A stretch of 64,000 nt of DNA from Centipeda infelix ATCC 43532 (GTDB taxonomy: Bacteria; Bacillota; Negativicutes; Selenomonadales; Selenomonadaceae): NCBI RefSeq assembly GCF_000234095.1, contig NZ_JH376799.1, positions 401,217 through 465,216 on the forward strand, given 5' to 3'. The notes beneath the pieces were generated by a model, which was given only the letters and a program-made list of their open reading frames with translations, did not search any database and was not told the origin of the DNA. The number at the start of each line of letters is the position of its first letter. Position 1 is the first letter of the stretch. The position numbers and the translations under genes are program-made. Positions 9,801 through 18,557 of the stretch are shown here, in pieces.

Positions 9801-10972
9801 CTGCGTCCCGAGGTAGTCCACCGACAGCCCCGTGCTGTCGACGGTGATCTTGTTCAGGTCAACGCCCGTTCCTGCGAAGTCACCCGCATTGGCGACGGTC
9901 AGCATCGTATCGTCAAATGTGGTCGCGCTGTTCAGTTTGAACTTGTAGTTTTCAAAGTTGGCGACAGACTTCACGCTTGCGTCCTTTACATAGACATTCA
10001 GCGTATTACCCGTTACATCTGTCTTGTTGCCGCCGAGAATATCCGCAGCCGTGAGGTTCGTCCCCGATTTGAACGTGCCGGACGTGCCGTCACCAAGGTT
10101 CACCGTGTTGCCTGTTGCCGCTCCCGACCCCGCAGCATTGCCACCGATAATCTGCCCCGTCACCGTTCCACCGATGACAGTGACCGTATTCCCTGTGGCA
10201 TTTCCTGCATTCGAAGAATAGCCGCCAACCAGTATGCCGGCAGTTCCGCCGCTGATTGTGAGCGTATTCCCCGTTACGTGACCTGTCCCCTGGGAAACAC
10301 CTCCCACCAGATTCTTTACCGATCCACTGCTGAGTGTTGCCGTATTTCCGCTGACCTGCCCCGATCCTTGCGAAAATGCTCCTGCGGAAAATTGCGTTCC
10401 CTCAACGATACCGCCGCGCACAACGACATGATTGTCCGTCAACGCTCCGGATCCTCGCGTAGCGGCGCCAAAGAGCTGACTGTTTACGGTTCCGCCGCTA
10501 AAGTCGATCCTGTTTCCCGTAAGTGTGTTCGCATTGGAGCTATTGTCCGTATAGCCGCCATAAATCGACTGTACGACAGTACCCCCACTGAACTCGACAG
10601 TATTTCCCGTGATCTTCCCTTGACGACTCCGACCGCCATATACACTGCCATTGACCCGAATGCTCCGTATGATGAGCGTATTATCCGTAATGTCTCCGAG
10701 TTCATACGCATCACCTGCACCGCTCACATCTCCATTACTGATATTGGGAAGGTTCCCCTTTCCAGCTTCACCGACCGTAATTCTATTCCCGGTTCCACTG
10801 TGCGTAATGGTTTTGCCATTGATGCCACGATACTGATACGACGTATCACCTGACGAAATCGTCACATCTGCTGCATACGCAGGCGTTCCAGAGAACAGCA
10901 GCCCCCCCCAGTGGACAACCCAAGTGCGACATACAACGCCAACTGCCGTTTCGCCTTTAACCCGTTGAACAT
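3891..10972 (-). CDS. Giant autotransporter adhesin-like protein 1, frameshifted in the signal peptide
   Basis: Type Va autotransporter-like surface protein of about 2360 residues. The passenger is built of short Gly/Asn/Thr-rich repeats (YGGYT...GNTVTLTGG patterns) expected to form a beta-helix. These are interrupted by six copies of a longer module recognisable by GNTLNV...NFxxYxFxL...TMLTL. The last roughly 280 residues form the autotransporter barrel (from GWNLNVGFAR) and end in VNWAF, the terminal aromatic signal for outer-membrane insertion. The proper start is ATG at 10972 (MFNGLKAKRQLALYVALGLS) behind AGAGGAGGAG. The signal peptide then runs into eight G residues (10902-10909), which put the rest out of frame; translation would stop at 10862 after 36 residues. 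The ...GTPAYAAD cleavage region is in the other frame and would join with G9 or G6. The frame can be extended upstream to a GTG at 10994, but that gives no signal peptide. Phase-variable OFF state or sequencing error; see findings. Confidence 0.85.
10902..10909 (-). repeat. G8 homopolymer tract, candidate phase-variation switch
   Basis: Eight C on the plus strand (G8 in the coding strand) lie within the signal-peptide codons of autotransporter 1, 21 codons after the start. The upstream and downstream reading frames do not match with G8; one base more or two fewer restores a complete signal peptide. Confidence 0.8.
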
Positions 10973-11064
10973 TTGCTCCTCCTCTAACGCTCACGCGAAC
11001 AATCCTATCACGGAATTTCTGCCGCAGGTCTCATCTACAGACTGAGACTCATTCTATTCTAGGT

Positions 11065-11094
11065 ATAATACATGATGGCATTTATCATTGTCAA
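11065..11094 (-). promoter_or_regulatory. Promoter of autotransporter 1, with Fur-box-like dyad in the spacer
   Basis: Minus-strand TTGACA (11089-11094) and TATTAT (11065-11070) are 18 bases apart, giving a leader of about 85 bases. The spacer holds an imperfect dyad (TGATAAATGCCATCA on the minus strand, 11073-11087) resembling a Fur 7-1-7 box at about 10 of 14 positions. The promoter is well supported; the Fur site is speculative. Confidence 0.6.
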
Positions 11095-11219
11095 TGGTTT
11101 TTCTAATTATCTCCGTTATTTTTTGAAAATTTTACCAAAATATGAATCTGATAAATATCAAATTCTTTCATGTAATAATATCGCCTCTAATTCCCTCCTC
11201 CGCAAAGCCCCCATGCCTC

Positions 11220-11248
11220 TGGACAGTCATACGCATTATGCTTATAAT
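11220..11248 (+). promoter_or_regulatory. Promoter of hicAB
   Basis: TGGACA (11220-11225) and TATAAT (11243-11248) are separated by 17 bases, just upstream of hicA. The very short leader (about 12 bases) is consistent with autoregulated toxin-antitoxin promoters, where HicB usually binds over the promoter. Confidence 0.7.
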
Positions 11249-11266
11249 ATAGATGGAGGTGGTGAG

Positions 11267-11452
11267 ATGCGATTTATCGAGTTGGATCGTCTTTTAAGAA
11301 AGAATGGTTGGTATGTGGTACGAACGAAGGGATCTCACTACCAATATCAAAGAGATGGTGTCAGTAAAACGCTCACCGTTCCAAATCATCCCGGTGATAT
11401 AGCAGCTATCATCGTAAAGAACATCTTGAAAGGTGCAGGTATTAGACCCTAA
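11267..11452 (+). CDS. hicA: HicA family mRNA interferase toxin
   Basis: Toxin of a type II HicAB pair; HicA proteins have a dsRBD-like fold and cleave mRNA, using a conserved histidine. The 61-residue protein matches the usual size (about 60) and has the family pattern: LLRKNGWYVVRTKGSHYQY with the catalytic-type His24 in GSH, then VPNHPGDIAAIIVKNILKGAGI at the end. ATG at 11267 follows GGAGGTGG; in-frame ATGs further 5' lie upstream of the promoter and are not credible starts. It is followed 26 bases later by hicB. Toxin-first order is typical of HicAB. Confidence 0.92.
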   Translation: MRFIELDRLLRKNGWYVVRTKGSHYQYQRDGVSKTLTVPNHPGDIAAIIVKNILKGAGIRP

Positions 11453-11478
11453 TATCGGAGTAAAGGAGAGACTATCAC

Positions 11479-11889
11479 ATGAAACTTGTATACCCCGCAA
11501 TTTTTTATGCAGATGAAGAAGCATATGCTGTCGTTGTCCCCGATCTGCCCGGCTGTGTTTCGGGCGGTGCTTCCCTCCCCGAGGCGATTGCAATGGGCGA
11601 GGACGCTGCATCCGGCTGGGTGCTCGGCGAGCTCGAGGATGGGCGAACTGCGCCGCCCGCGAGCCGCATGGAAGACATCCACCCCGATCCCGAGATGGGC
11701 GAGGGCTTCGTGAGTCTCCTCTCCCTCGATATGGATGCATACGCCACGAAGTACGGCAGCAAGTCCATCCGCAAGAATCTCACCATCCCGGCATGGCTGA
11801 ACACCTTCGCCGAAAAGAAGCGTCTGAATGTCTCAAAGGTGCTGCAGGACGCACTTACGGAACTCTACCAAAAAGAAGCGGCAGTATGA
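11479..11889 (+). CDS. hicB: HicB family antitoxin
   Basis: Antitoxin partner of HicA. The N-terminal half has the partly degenerate RNase-H-like HicB fold with the hallmark YAVVVPDLPGCVSGGASLPEA stretch (split here by eye around residue 18-38). The C-terminal 40 residues (IRKNLTIPAWLNTFAEKKRL, then NVSKVLQDALTE) look like a ribbon-helix-helix DNA-binding segment, which would let the complex repress its own promoter. Length is 136 residues, normal for two-domain HicB. AAGGAGA precedes the ATG. The pair sits between two large minus-strand autotransporter genes and is transcribed against them. Confidence 0.92.
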   Translation: MKLVYPAIFYADEEAYAVVVPDLPGCVSGGASLPEAIAMGEDAASGWVLGELEDGRTAPPASRMEDIHPDPEMGEGFVSLLSLDMDAYATKYGSKSIRKNLTIPAWLNTFAEKKRLNVSKVLQDALTELYQKEAAV

Positions 11890-11973
11890 GCCCTAAAGTC
11901 TCTCCTGCCACAGTGGGAAAGGAAGATCGTTTGCGGTAGTGAGAACGCTTTGAACAACAGAAAGGATTTTCAC

Positions 11974-12372
11974 ATGGACTACACAAGTAAGATCGCCGTC
12001 GGTATGACGCATGAGGCTGTGGACACGGTGACGGATGCAAATACGGCGCTGACGGTTGGCAGTGGCTCACTCGCAGTGTACGCAACGCCCGCGATGGCGG
12101 CACTGATGGAACGTGCGGCGGCGGAGCTGTGTCAGCAGGAGTGTTCCGAGGGTTGGACGACGGTCGGGACCTCGCTGAACATCGCGCACCGCGCGGCGAC
12201 CCCGACGGGGCTGACGGTACGCGCCATTGCCGAGGTGACGGCGGTGGACGGACGCGCCATTTCGCTCAAGGTGACGGCGTATGACGAGCGCGAGGAGATC
12301 GGCGCGGGCACGCACACCCGCTTTGCCGTCGCCGTGGATAAATTCATGGCAAAGGCAGAGGGGAAACGCTAA
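11974..12372 (+). CDS. Hot-dog fold thioesterase, FlK (fluoroacetyl-CoA thioesterase)-like
   Basis: Predicted acyl-CoA thioesterase of the FlK-like hot-dog family. The 132-residue protein shows the family order: VGSGSLAVYATPAMAALMERAA near residues 28-50, with the Thr and Glu positions used for catalysis in FlK, then TVGTSLNIAHRAATPTG with the conserved His, and a C-terminal strand ending RFAVAVDKFM. True fluoroacetate resistance is unlikely; most homologues have unknown acyl-CoA substrates. I chose ATG at 11974 (MDYTSKIAVG) with AAAGGA upstream rather than a TTG eight codons earlier. It follows hicB by 84 bases with no terminator seen between them, and ends at a strong bidirectional hairpin. 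Confidence 0.85.
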   Translation: MDYTSKIAVGMTHEAVDTVTDANTALTVGSGSLAVYATPAMAALMERAAAELCQQECSEGWTTVGTSLNIAHRAATPTGLTVRAIAEVTAVDGRAISLKVTAYDEREEIGAGTHTRFAVAVDKFMAKAEGKR

Positions 12373-12388
12373 GAAATCAGAAATAGAC

Positions 12389-12436
12389 AAAAACGCAAGA
12401 GAGCGGCACGCGATTGTGCCGCTCTCTTGCGTTTTG
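12389..12436. terminator. Bidirectional terminator between thioesterase and autotransporter 2
   Basis: A perfect 20-bp stem (12390-12409 with 12416-12435), 6-base loop, with A-tract on one side and T-tract on the other. It can end transcription of the plus-strand thioesterase and of the minus-strand autotransporter that stops at 12506. Confidence 0.9.
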
Positions 12437-12437
12437 T

Positions 12438-12500
12438 TATGTGCCCCTTCCACCGCTTCGCGGTTCCCCTTCCCCGTCATACGGGGAAGGCTTGGGGAAA
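12438..12500. repeat. Dispersed hairpin-forming repeat, copy 1
   Basis: A roughly 60-base segment with an internal hairpin (CTTCCCCG paired with CGGGGAAG). It aligns by eye with 20482-20540: both share TATGTGCCCC, CCACCGC and CCCCGT-AT-CGGGG-AGGCT-GGGG in the same order. Both lie just beyond 3' or 5' gene ends. Confidence 0.55.
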
Positions 12501-12505
12501 TGTTT

Positions 12506-15500
12506 TTAGAATGCCCACGCGATGTTGAATCCGCCCGTAAAGCCTTTGCGCTTGCCCTTGAAGCCCGTGAGGCTCAGTCCGTAGCTGACGGTGCTGTCCA
12601 CGGGAGCGTAGCGGTATCCGAGTTCAAGGAGCGTGGTGCTGCCCTTGAGGCTGGTGCTCGGGAGGCTGTAGCCCTGATAGGATGCCGTACCCTTGCCGTC
12701 GAACTCGTACTCCCACGCGAGCCCTGCGTAGAATTCGCCGTCCATGTCGTTCTTCATGGTGAAGCGTGTGCCGAAGCGGATGCGGCTCGAGGTGGATGCG
12801 CCGAAGTCATACGGCTCTCCGGTCGAGAGGGTTGCGCTCCCGCCCGCCTGGTGTGCATAGAAGTATTTCGCATAGGTGTCGATCTTGTTGCCATTCGCGA
12901 GTTCGCGCTTCTGTCCGACACCGATGTGACCGGCGAAGTAGCTGCTCGACAGATCGTAGCCGGTGCCCTTCGCGCCGATGATGCCGCTGTAGTCGCTCTT
13001 TGCACGACCGACGCGCAGGCTGCCCTCAAGATAGGTGCCGCTCTCGCTCTCCGACTTTGCCATGACACCGATGCCGAGGTAGCTGGTCTTGCCGCTGCCG
13101 TGCGTACCGTCGTCGAGGTAGGAGTCGTAGTTGCCCCTGCCGTACTCGATGAAGGGGCCGAAGGTGAGCGATCTGTCCAGAAGCTCGTTGCGGCGTGCAT
13201 AGCCGACGTTGAGATTCCAGCCCTTCGTATCGACGTAGGAGCCGGACTTCAGACGCATACTGCCGAAGCTCTGCGCCGCAAACAGCTGATAGCTGCCGAG
13301 CGTGGAGAGTGGAACGGAAGCAGCAGCAGAGTTCTTCTCACTGCCGGCATACGGGGTGTCCACGATGTCCGCAATCTGGGTCGCCGCCGCCTCGGCTGCG
13401 GGGATACCGACATCCGTAAGGAGATCGGAGCCGCTCGCAAGGAAGGCAATCGCTGCTGCCTGTGTCTCGACGAGGGATTTCGTCTCGTCCTTCACCTTGA
13501 TATTCGTGACGTGTGCAAAGAGCTCGTTCTTCGTGCCCGTCGATGCCGTACCACGCGTATTCAGTGTGTACTCATAGTCGAGGGTAACGCCCTTCGTCGT
13601 CTGATAGGTTGTGCCCGAGAGGTTGTTTGCCGTCACGATATTCTGTGCGTCGGGCAGTCTGACGAGGCTGATGTCATCGCCCACGCCGACCGGCGCATAT
13701 CCGCCGTCCAGCTCCATGGTGATCGTGCTGCCGCTGATATCCTTGTTCTTTGCCTGCGTCGTGGTCAGCATGGACTTCGAGAGGTCAGCACGCGGGGAGA
13801 GGTAGAAGTTGAGGTTCTGGAAATCCTCGAAATATCCGACCTTTGCCCCCATGTCGTAAACATTCAGCGTGTTGCCGTCCTTGACAGCCGCCGATACGCC
13901 GCTCCCAATCTGACCGCCGTAGATGCTGCCCATAACCTCGGTGCCGCGCAGCGTGACGCTGTTGTTCTTGGCATTCTTCTCTCCATAGCCGCCGACGACA
14001 TCGCCGCCGATGTGGACGGCGGAGAGGACGACGCTGTTATTCTGTGCATCGTCGTTCTTCGACCAGCCGCCATAGACAGAGCCCGAGACCGAGCCGCCCG
14101 ATACGGTGACATAGTTGCTGTCCGCCTTTACCTTGCTCTCGCTCTTGGCACCGTAGATGTTGCCGGTCAGCGCACCGCGCGTGAGGATAACACCGTTGCC
14201 GCTCATCGTACTCGATCCGCTGCCGGATCCACTGCTGCCCGAGCCGCTGCCGCCCGAACTGCCCGAGGTGCTCGTGTTCGCTGCGTATGCACCATAGACA
14301 TCGCGGATCTTGAGCGCATTTGCACTGTCAATCGTGAGCATATTGTTCTTCAGGCTTCCGGAGGTGCCCGTGGTGACACCCGCTGCGGCGTAGTTGTCAA
14401 TGCCGCTTGCGTGTACGCCCGTAATACGGAGCTTGTTGTTCTCCACATCGTGATTCATCGCGGAGATGCCCGTGAACACCCTGCTGTCTGCCGCCGATGC
14501 GTTGGTGCTGTCATAGCTGCGGTCGCCGTCGCGCAGACGGTTGAAGGTCAGCAGGAGGTCAGCCCCCTGCGTCTGATCGTTCTCCGTATGCAGGTAGACC
14601 TCATAGTTCGTATTCGCGTATTTGGACGTACGATCCTGGTTCTTCGCGTAGTTCGAGAATGTCATCTGTCCGTTGCTCTCGATGAGCTTTACGGAATGCG
14701 AGCCCGTCCATGTCGGGTTCAGGTGGAATTTGCTGACATCCTCCGTGATATTCGCCATGTCAACCGTACCGCCCAGACCGCCCGTCTGCTCAATCTTGAG
14801 CATCGTATGGTCGATGAGTGTGTCGTTGTGAAGGACAAATTTGAAGGTGTCAAAGTTTTTCACCTGCTGCACGGAGACATTGCCCGCCTGTACGACGAGC
14901 GTGTTGCCCGTGCCCACGCCGCTATCGTTTGCACCATAGATATTTCCTGCGATGGTCGCACCGTAGCTGCCGTCGTCCGCACCAAGTGTGAGCGTATTGC
15001 CCTTCGCCTGTCCTGCGGCCGCAGCATAGCCCGCATAGATATTGCCCGACACTGTACCGCCCGTGACGTAGACGTTGTTGCCGCTGACTTCGCCCGTGCC
15101 CGCTGAGTAGCCGCCATAGAGCGTGCCCGCCTTGCCGCCCGACATACGCAGGACGTTGTTCTCCACCTTGCCGCTGTTGGCAGCCTCGTGGATATAGCCG
15201 CCGTAGCCTGCTGTCACCTGGTAGGCATTGCTGCCCGTCGACTTGATCTCAAGTGTATTCCCCCGCGTACCGCCGGAGCCGCCGGACGCTCCCATCGTCT
15301 TCGCGCCGTATGCTGTGATATCGCGGCTGAGTGCTTTGTCAATCGTGAGGATATTATGCTCGGTCGTATGCCCCCCGTAGGAGCGCCCCGCGAACCAGTC
15401 TACATCGTCGCTCGTCGTATCGTATGCGACGTTGCCGTTCTGGAAACGGTTGTAGTCCAACAGAACACGTCTGCCCGTCGTCGTGCCGGTGGGAGCCTCG

Positions 15501-18466
15501 GTGCCGTCGGAACGCTCGAGGCGCAGTGCGTACTCGTAGTCGCTGTGTGTCGGGGAGATCAGCCACGCTGCCGTCGGGGTGTAGTTTTGGAATTTCAGCG
15601 CGTAGTCGTCATTGCCCTCAAGAAGGGTAACACGCCCCGCAATCTGCTTCGCCGACATATTCTGAAGGTTGATCTTAACATTCGAGAAGTTCACAGGCGT
15701 GGTTCCCGAGTACTGGTTCTCAAAGCCGTTGTGATCGGTCACCTTCAGCATCGTTGCGTTCTTGCCGATCTTGTCCGTGAGGTAGAAATTATAGTTCGTG
15801 AAATTGTGAACACCCTTGACGGTAATGTTCTTCCCCTTGACATTCAGCGTATTGCCCGTCGCTGTGCTGTGCCCGCCATAGATGGTCGCCTGTGTAAGGT
15901 TCGCCGTGTAGCTGCCGTCATCCGCCCCGAGGTTGACCACATTGTTCTGCTCGACCGATGTATCCGTCCCACGCGCGTAGCCGCCGTACACATTGCCGCG
16001 CAGGGTGCCGTCGGGACGCGTACCGCCCGTGAGCGTACCGCCCGTAATGGTGACGGTATTGCCGCCGGAGGTTGTCGTAGTGCCGGAGCCGCCGGAGCCG
16101 GAAGACCTTGTCGCATAGGTCATGCCGCCATAGATGTCGCCGACGATTTCGCCGCCCTTGACCGTGACCGTATTGCCCGTAACAGAGCCCGCCTTCGTGC
16201 TCGTTGAGGTGTTCTCACCGCCGACGACGTTGTCATCCACCCTGCCGTTCTCGATGGTGACGCTATTGTCCTTCACAGCCCCCGTGCCGTTCGCCGTCGC
16301 GCCGTAGACATCATGCACAGCACCGCCCTTAACGGTGACGCTGTTCGAGGAAAGGCTCGCATTGCCATTTGCCGCTGCGCCGTATGCCGTTTCAGAGACC
16401 TTTGCGGTACCCGAGATCTCGACGGTGTTGTTCGTCGCCGTGCCGGTGCCCGCCGCAGTGCCGTAGCCCGTCAGATATGTACCGTAGATCTTGTGCGCGG
16501 AGCCGCCGCCGATCTTGACATGGTTGTCGTTGACCAGCTGAACATGTGCGTTGGTGGAGCTGCCCGCGCCGAAGAGCTCACCGAATACACCGTAGACGGT
16601 AGCCTGAATGTCGCCCTCGGTGATCGTGACCGTATTCTGCTCAGCTTTGCGGTCCACGCTGTTATCGCCGCGAATCGCGCCGCCCTTGACCTCTCCATGC
16701 ACAACGGGGTAGACCGTGGTACGCGAGGCATTTGCTCCGCCGTTAATCGCAACACTGTTCGAGCTGACGGTGGTTGTACCGTAGCCGCCCGTGATGCGGT
16801 TGACCGTTCCCTTGTTGACGGTGACGCTGTTGTTCGTGACCGTCCCCGTTCCGCTGTAGGCAATGCCATTGCCCGAGGTCAAATTGTCCGATTTGCCGCC
16901 GAAGATATCGCCCGTCACCGTGCCATCCGCGACTGTGACCTCATTGTGATCGACCAGTCCCGTCCCCGTTGCAACACCGCCAAAGAGGTTCTCGATCGTG
17001 CCGGAGTTCAGCGTCAGCTTGTTCCGCACGGCATCCGCACCCGTGGAGGTATAGCCGCCGTAGCCCGAAACGAGCCCCGTCGCGTTGTTGAGTACGAGGG
17101 TATTGTCCTGGACGACCTTTTTATTGCCGGTCTGTCCGCCGAGGTTTTCCCAGATGGAATAACCTCCATAGATTGTATTCCGTCCGCTGAGTGCGCCCGT
17201 ATGCGTATGGTTCGCGTTCTGGTAGCGATGGAGTTCTGCGTCAACGTAGTTGCGCGTCGTCGAGGTCGCCGTATCCGTCTCTGTGCGCAGCTTGATGCGG
17301 TACTCGTAGTCGCCGCTCCAATCCGTTGTACCGGGCGATGTATAGTTGGAGAATCTCAGATTCGATGTGCGATTGGTCGCCGTGTTGCCATCTGCCATCA
17401 GCGTGACCGTGCCGACATCGCCGAAGTAGTCCTGCACGCTCTTCCCCTGTTCATTGACGCCCTTGCCGCTCCACCCTGTCGCGTCGACTTTGATGTCCTC
17501 CCACGCAACTGCACGTCCGAATGCGTCGTTGTTGTGCGTGAGCGTGAGCATGGTGTTGCCCGCTGCAACACCCGTGTTCAGATGGAATTCGTACGTGTGG
17601 AAGTTTTGCGCGGACTTTGCCGTAATGCCCTTGGTCTGCACAATCAGGTGGTTGTTCCGAATGGCATCGAGGCTGCCGCCCGAAACGCCCGTGGAGTTGC
17701 TGCCTCCGTAGAGGAACGCATCGCGGAGGATCGGTGTGGCACTCCCGTTCGCATCGCCAAGGATAACGCGGTTGCCCGTCGTGCCGCCGGCTGCATTCTC
17801 AGCATAGCCGCCGTAGACCTTGCCCGTGACCTTGCCATTTGCTATCGTAACCGTGTTGTTGATGGCAGAGGTCTTGCCCATGCCGCCCGCAATCGCAATG
17901 CCATTCGTTGCTGTCCCGGTGTCGGTCCTTGCAGTCAGCGTACCGTCTGCGAGTTCCACCCCGCCATTCGCCACGCCGCCCGCTGTCGAGCGCACACCAA
18001 TGACAGCACCTTTGACAATGCCGTCATTCATCTTGACCGTGTTTGGATTTGTCTGCGAAGCCCCCGAGACCTGCGCGATGTTCAGGCCGATGCCACCGTA
18101 CGCATTTCCCGTGAGGCTAAGGCTGTTGATGACGAGCTTATTGCCTGTCACAGCGGTGGTCGTCGTACTCGTTCCGCCCGCCGAGATATCGCCAACGACG
18201 ACGGGAAGGTCCGTTGTCCCTGCCGTGCCGATGGTGAGTGTGTTGTCCGTCACCGAACCGTTCATCAGGTTCGTACCGACAATGTCACCGTAGGGATGCG
18301 TCGCCGTCCCATCACCAGTGAAGCGCTTGTCATTCATCTCAACCGACGTACTCTTGTCATTCGATGATTCCGCCGCATACACCGCAGGCGCACCTGTAAA
18401 TGCACCGCCAACGGCAAGTGCCACGAATGCGGCGAGCTGCCGCTTTGCTTTCATTCCTTTGAGCAT
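12506..18466 (-). CDS. Giant autotransporter adhesin-like protein 2
   Basis: Second type V autotransporter, 1986 residues and in frame. The signal peptide (MLKGMKAKRQLAAFVALAVG to ...APAVYA, about 30 residues) shares the KAKRQLA start with autotransporter 1. The passenger is a repeat array of GNxVTxxxGxVxGxVYGG units, with four copies of the longer NFxxYxFxL...TML module and a Ser/Gly linker (about residue 1425) that may be flexible. The C-terminal barrel starts at about residue 1705 (WNLNVGYARR) and ends NIAWAF. No catalytic domain is visible, so adhesion or surface coating is the likely role. ATG at 18466 follows GGGGAGAAAGC; upstream in-frame codons lack a signal peptide layout. No long homopolymer was seen in the signal-peptide codons, in contrast to autotransporter 1. 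Confidence 0.92.
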   Translation of the reverse strand: MLKGMKAKRQLAAFVALAVGGAFTGAPAVYAAESSNDKSTSVEMNDKRFTGDGTATHPYGDIVGTNLMNGSVTDNTLTIGTAGTTDLPVVVGDISAGGTSTTTTAVTGNKLVINSLSLTGNAYGGIGLNIAQVSGASQTNPNTVKMNDGIVKGAVIGVRSTAGGVANGGVELADGTLTARTDTGTATNGIAIAGGMGKTSAINNTVTIANGKVTGKVYGGYAENAAGGTTGNRVILGDANGSATPILRDAFLYGGSNSTGVSGGSLDAIRNNHLIVQTKGITAKSAQNFHTYEFHLNTGVAAGNTMLTLTHNNDAFGRAVAWEDIKVDATGWSGKGVNEQGKSVQDYFGDVGTVTLMADGNTATNRTSNLRFSNYTSPGTTDWSGDYEYRIKLRTETDTATSTTRNYVDAELHRYQNANHTHTGALSGRNTIYGGYSIWENLGGQTGNKKVVQDNTLVLNNATGLVSGYGGYTSTGADAVRNKLTLNSGTIENLFGGVATGTGLVDHNEVTVADGTVTGDIFGGKSDNLTSGNGIAYSGTGTVTNNSVTVNKGTVNRITGGYGTTTVSSNSVAINGGANASRTTVYPVVHGEVKGGAIRGDNSVDRKAEQNTVTITEGDIQATVYGVFGELFGAGSSTNAHVQLVNDNHVKIGGGSAHKIYGTYLTGYGTAAGTGTATNNTVEISGTAKVSETAYGAAANGNASLSSNSVTVKGGAVHDVYGATANGTGAVKDNSVTIENGRVDDNVVGGENTSTSTKAGSVTGNTVTVKGGEIVGDIYGGMTYATRSSGSGGSGTTTTSGGNTVTITGGTLTGGTRPDGTLRGNVYGGYARGTDTSVEQNNVVNLGADDGSYTANLTQATIYGGHSTATGNTLNVKGKNITVKGVHNFTNYNFYLTDKIGKNATMLKVTDHNGFENQYSGTTPVNFSNVKINLQNMSAKQIAGRVTLLEGNDDYALKFQNYTPTAAWLISPTHSDYEYALRLERSDGTEAPTGTTTGRRVLLDYNRFQNGNVAYDTTSDDVDWFAGRSYGGHTTEHNILTIDKALSRDITAYGAKTMGASGGSGGTRGNTLEIKSTGSNAYQVTAGYGGYIHEAANSGKVENNVLRMSGGKAGTLYGGYSAGTGEVSGNNVYVTGGTVSGNIYAGYAAAAGQAKGNTLTLGADDGSYGATIAGNIYGANDSGVGTGNTLVVQAGNVSVQQVKNFDTFKFVLHNDTLIDHTMLKIEQTGGLGGTVDMANITEDVSKFHLNPTWTGSHSVKLIESNGQMTFSNYAKNQDRTSKYANTNYEVYLHTENDQTQGADLLLTFNRLRDGDRSYDSTNASAADSRVFTGISAMNHDVENNKLRITGVHASGIDNYAAAGVTTGTSGSLKNNMLTIDSANALKIRDVYGAYAANTSTSGSSGGSGSGSSGSGSGSSTMSGNGVILTRGALTGNIYGAKSESKVKADSNYVTVSGGSVSGSVYGGWSKNDDAQNNSVVLSAVHIGGDVVGGYGEKNAKNNSVTLRGTEVMGSIYGGQIGSGVSAAVKDGNTLNVYDMGAKVGYFEDFQNLNFYLSPRADLSKSMLTTTQAKNKDISGSTITMELDGGYAPVGVGDDISLVRLPDAQNIVTANNLSGTTYQTTKGVTLDYEYTLNTRGTASTGTKNELFAHVTNIKVKDETKSLVETQAAAIAFLASGSDLLTDVGIPAAEAAATQIADIVDTPYAGSEKNSAAASVPLSTLGSYQLFAAQSFGSMRLKSGSYVDTKGWNLNVGYARRNELLDRSLTFGPFIEYGRGNYDSYLDDGTHGSGKTSYLGIGVMAKSESESGTYLEGSLRVGRAKSDYSGIIGAKGTGYDLSSSYFAGHIGVGQKRELANGNKIDTYAKYFYAHQAGGSATLSTGEPYDFGASTSSRIRFGTRFTMKNDMDGEFYAGLAWEYEFDGKGTASYQGYSLPSTSLKGSTTLLELGYRYAPVDSTVSYGLSLTGFKGKRKGFTGGFNIAWAF

Positions 18467-18557
18467 TGCTTTCTCCCCTTCATTACACATTGGAAAGAAT
18501 CCATCCCTGCAGTGCATGGCACTGCGTTCATCGGCTATGAAGTTTTCTCATCTTTTT

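Noticed and set aside
3891-10900. Tandem repeats in the autotransporter genes as a possible CRISPR array
   Set aside because: Repeats are degenerate, in frame and protein-coding; no identical repeat-spacer alternation.
10973-10994. GTG start at 10994 that would give an uninterrupted autotransporter 1 frame
   Set aside because: It gives no signal peptide and no ribosome binding site; the AGGAGG lies before the out-of-frame ATG at 10972.
11072-11266. Upstream ATG extending HicA by 65 codons
   Set aside because: It lies upstream of the TGGACA/TATAAT promoter, and HicA proteins are about 60 residues.
12281-15106. Plus-strand ORF of 941 codons opposite autotransporter 2 (also 16313-18367)
   Set aside because: Same explanation; composition is typical of an antisense frame and it starts inside the thioesterase gene.
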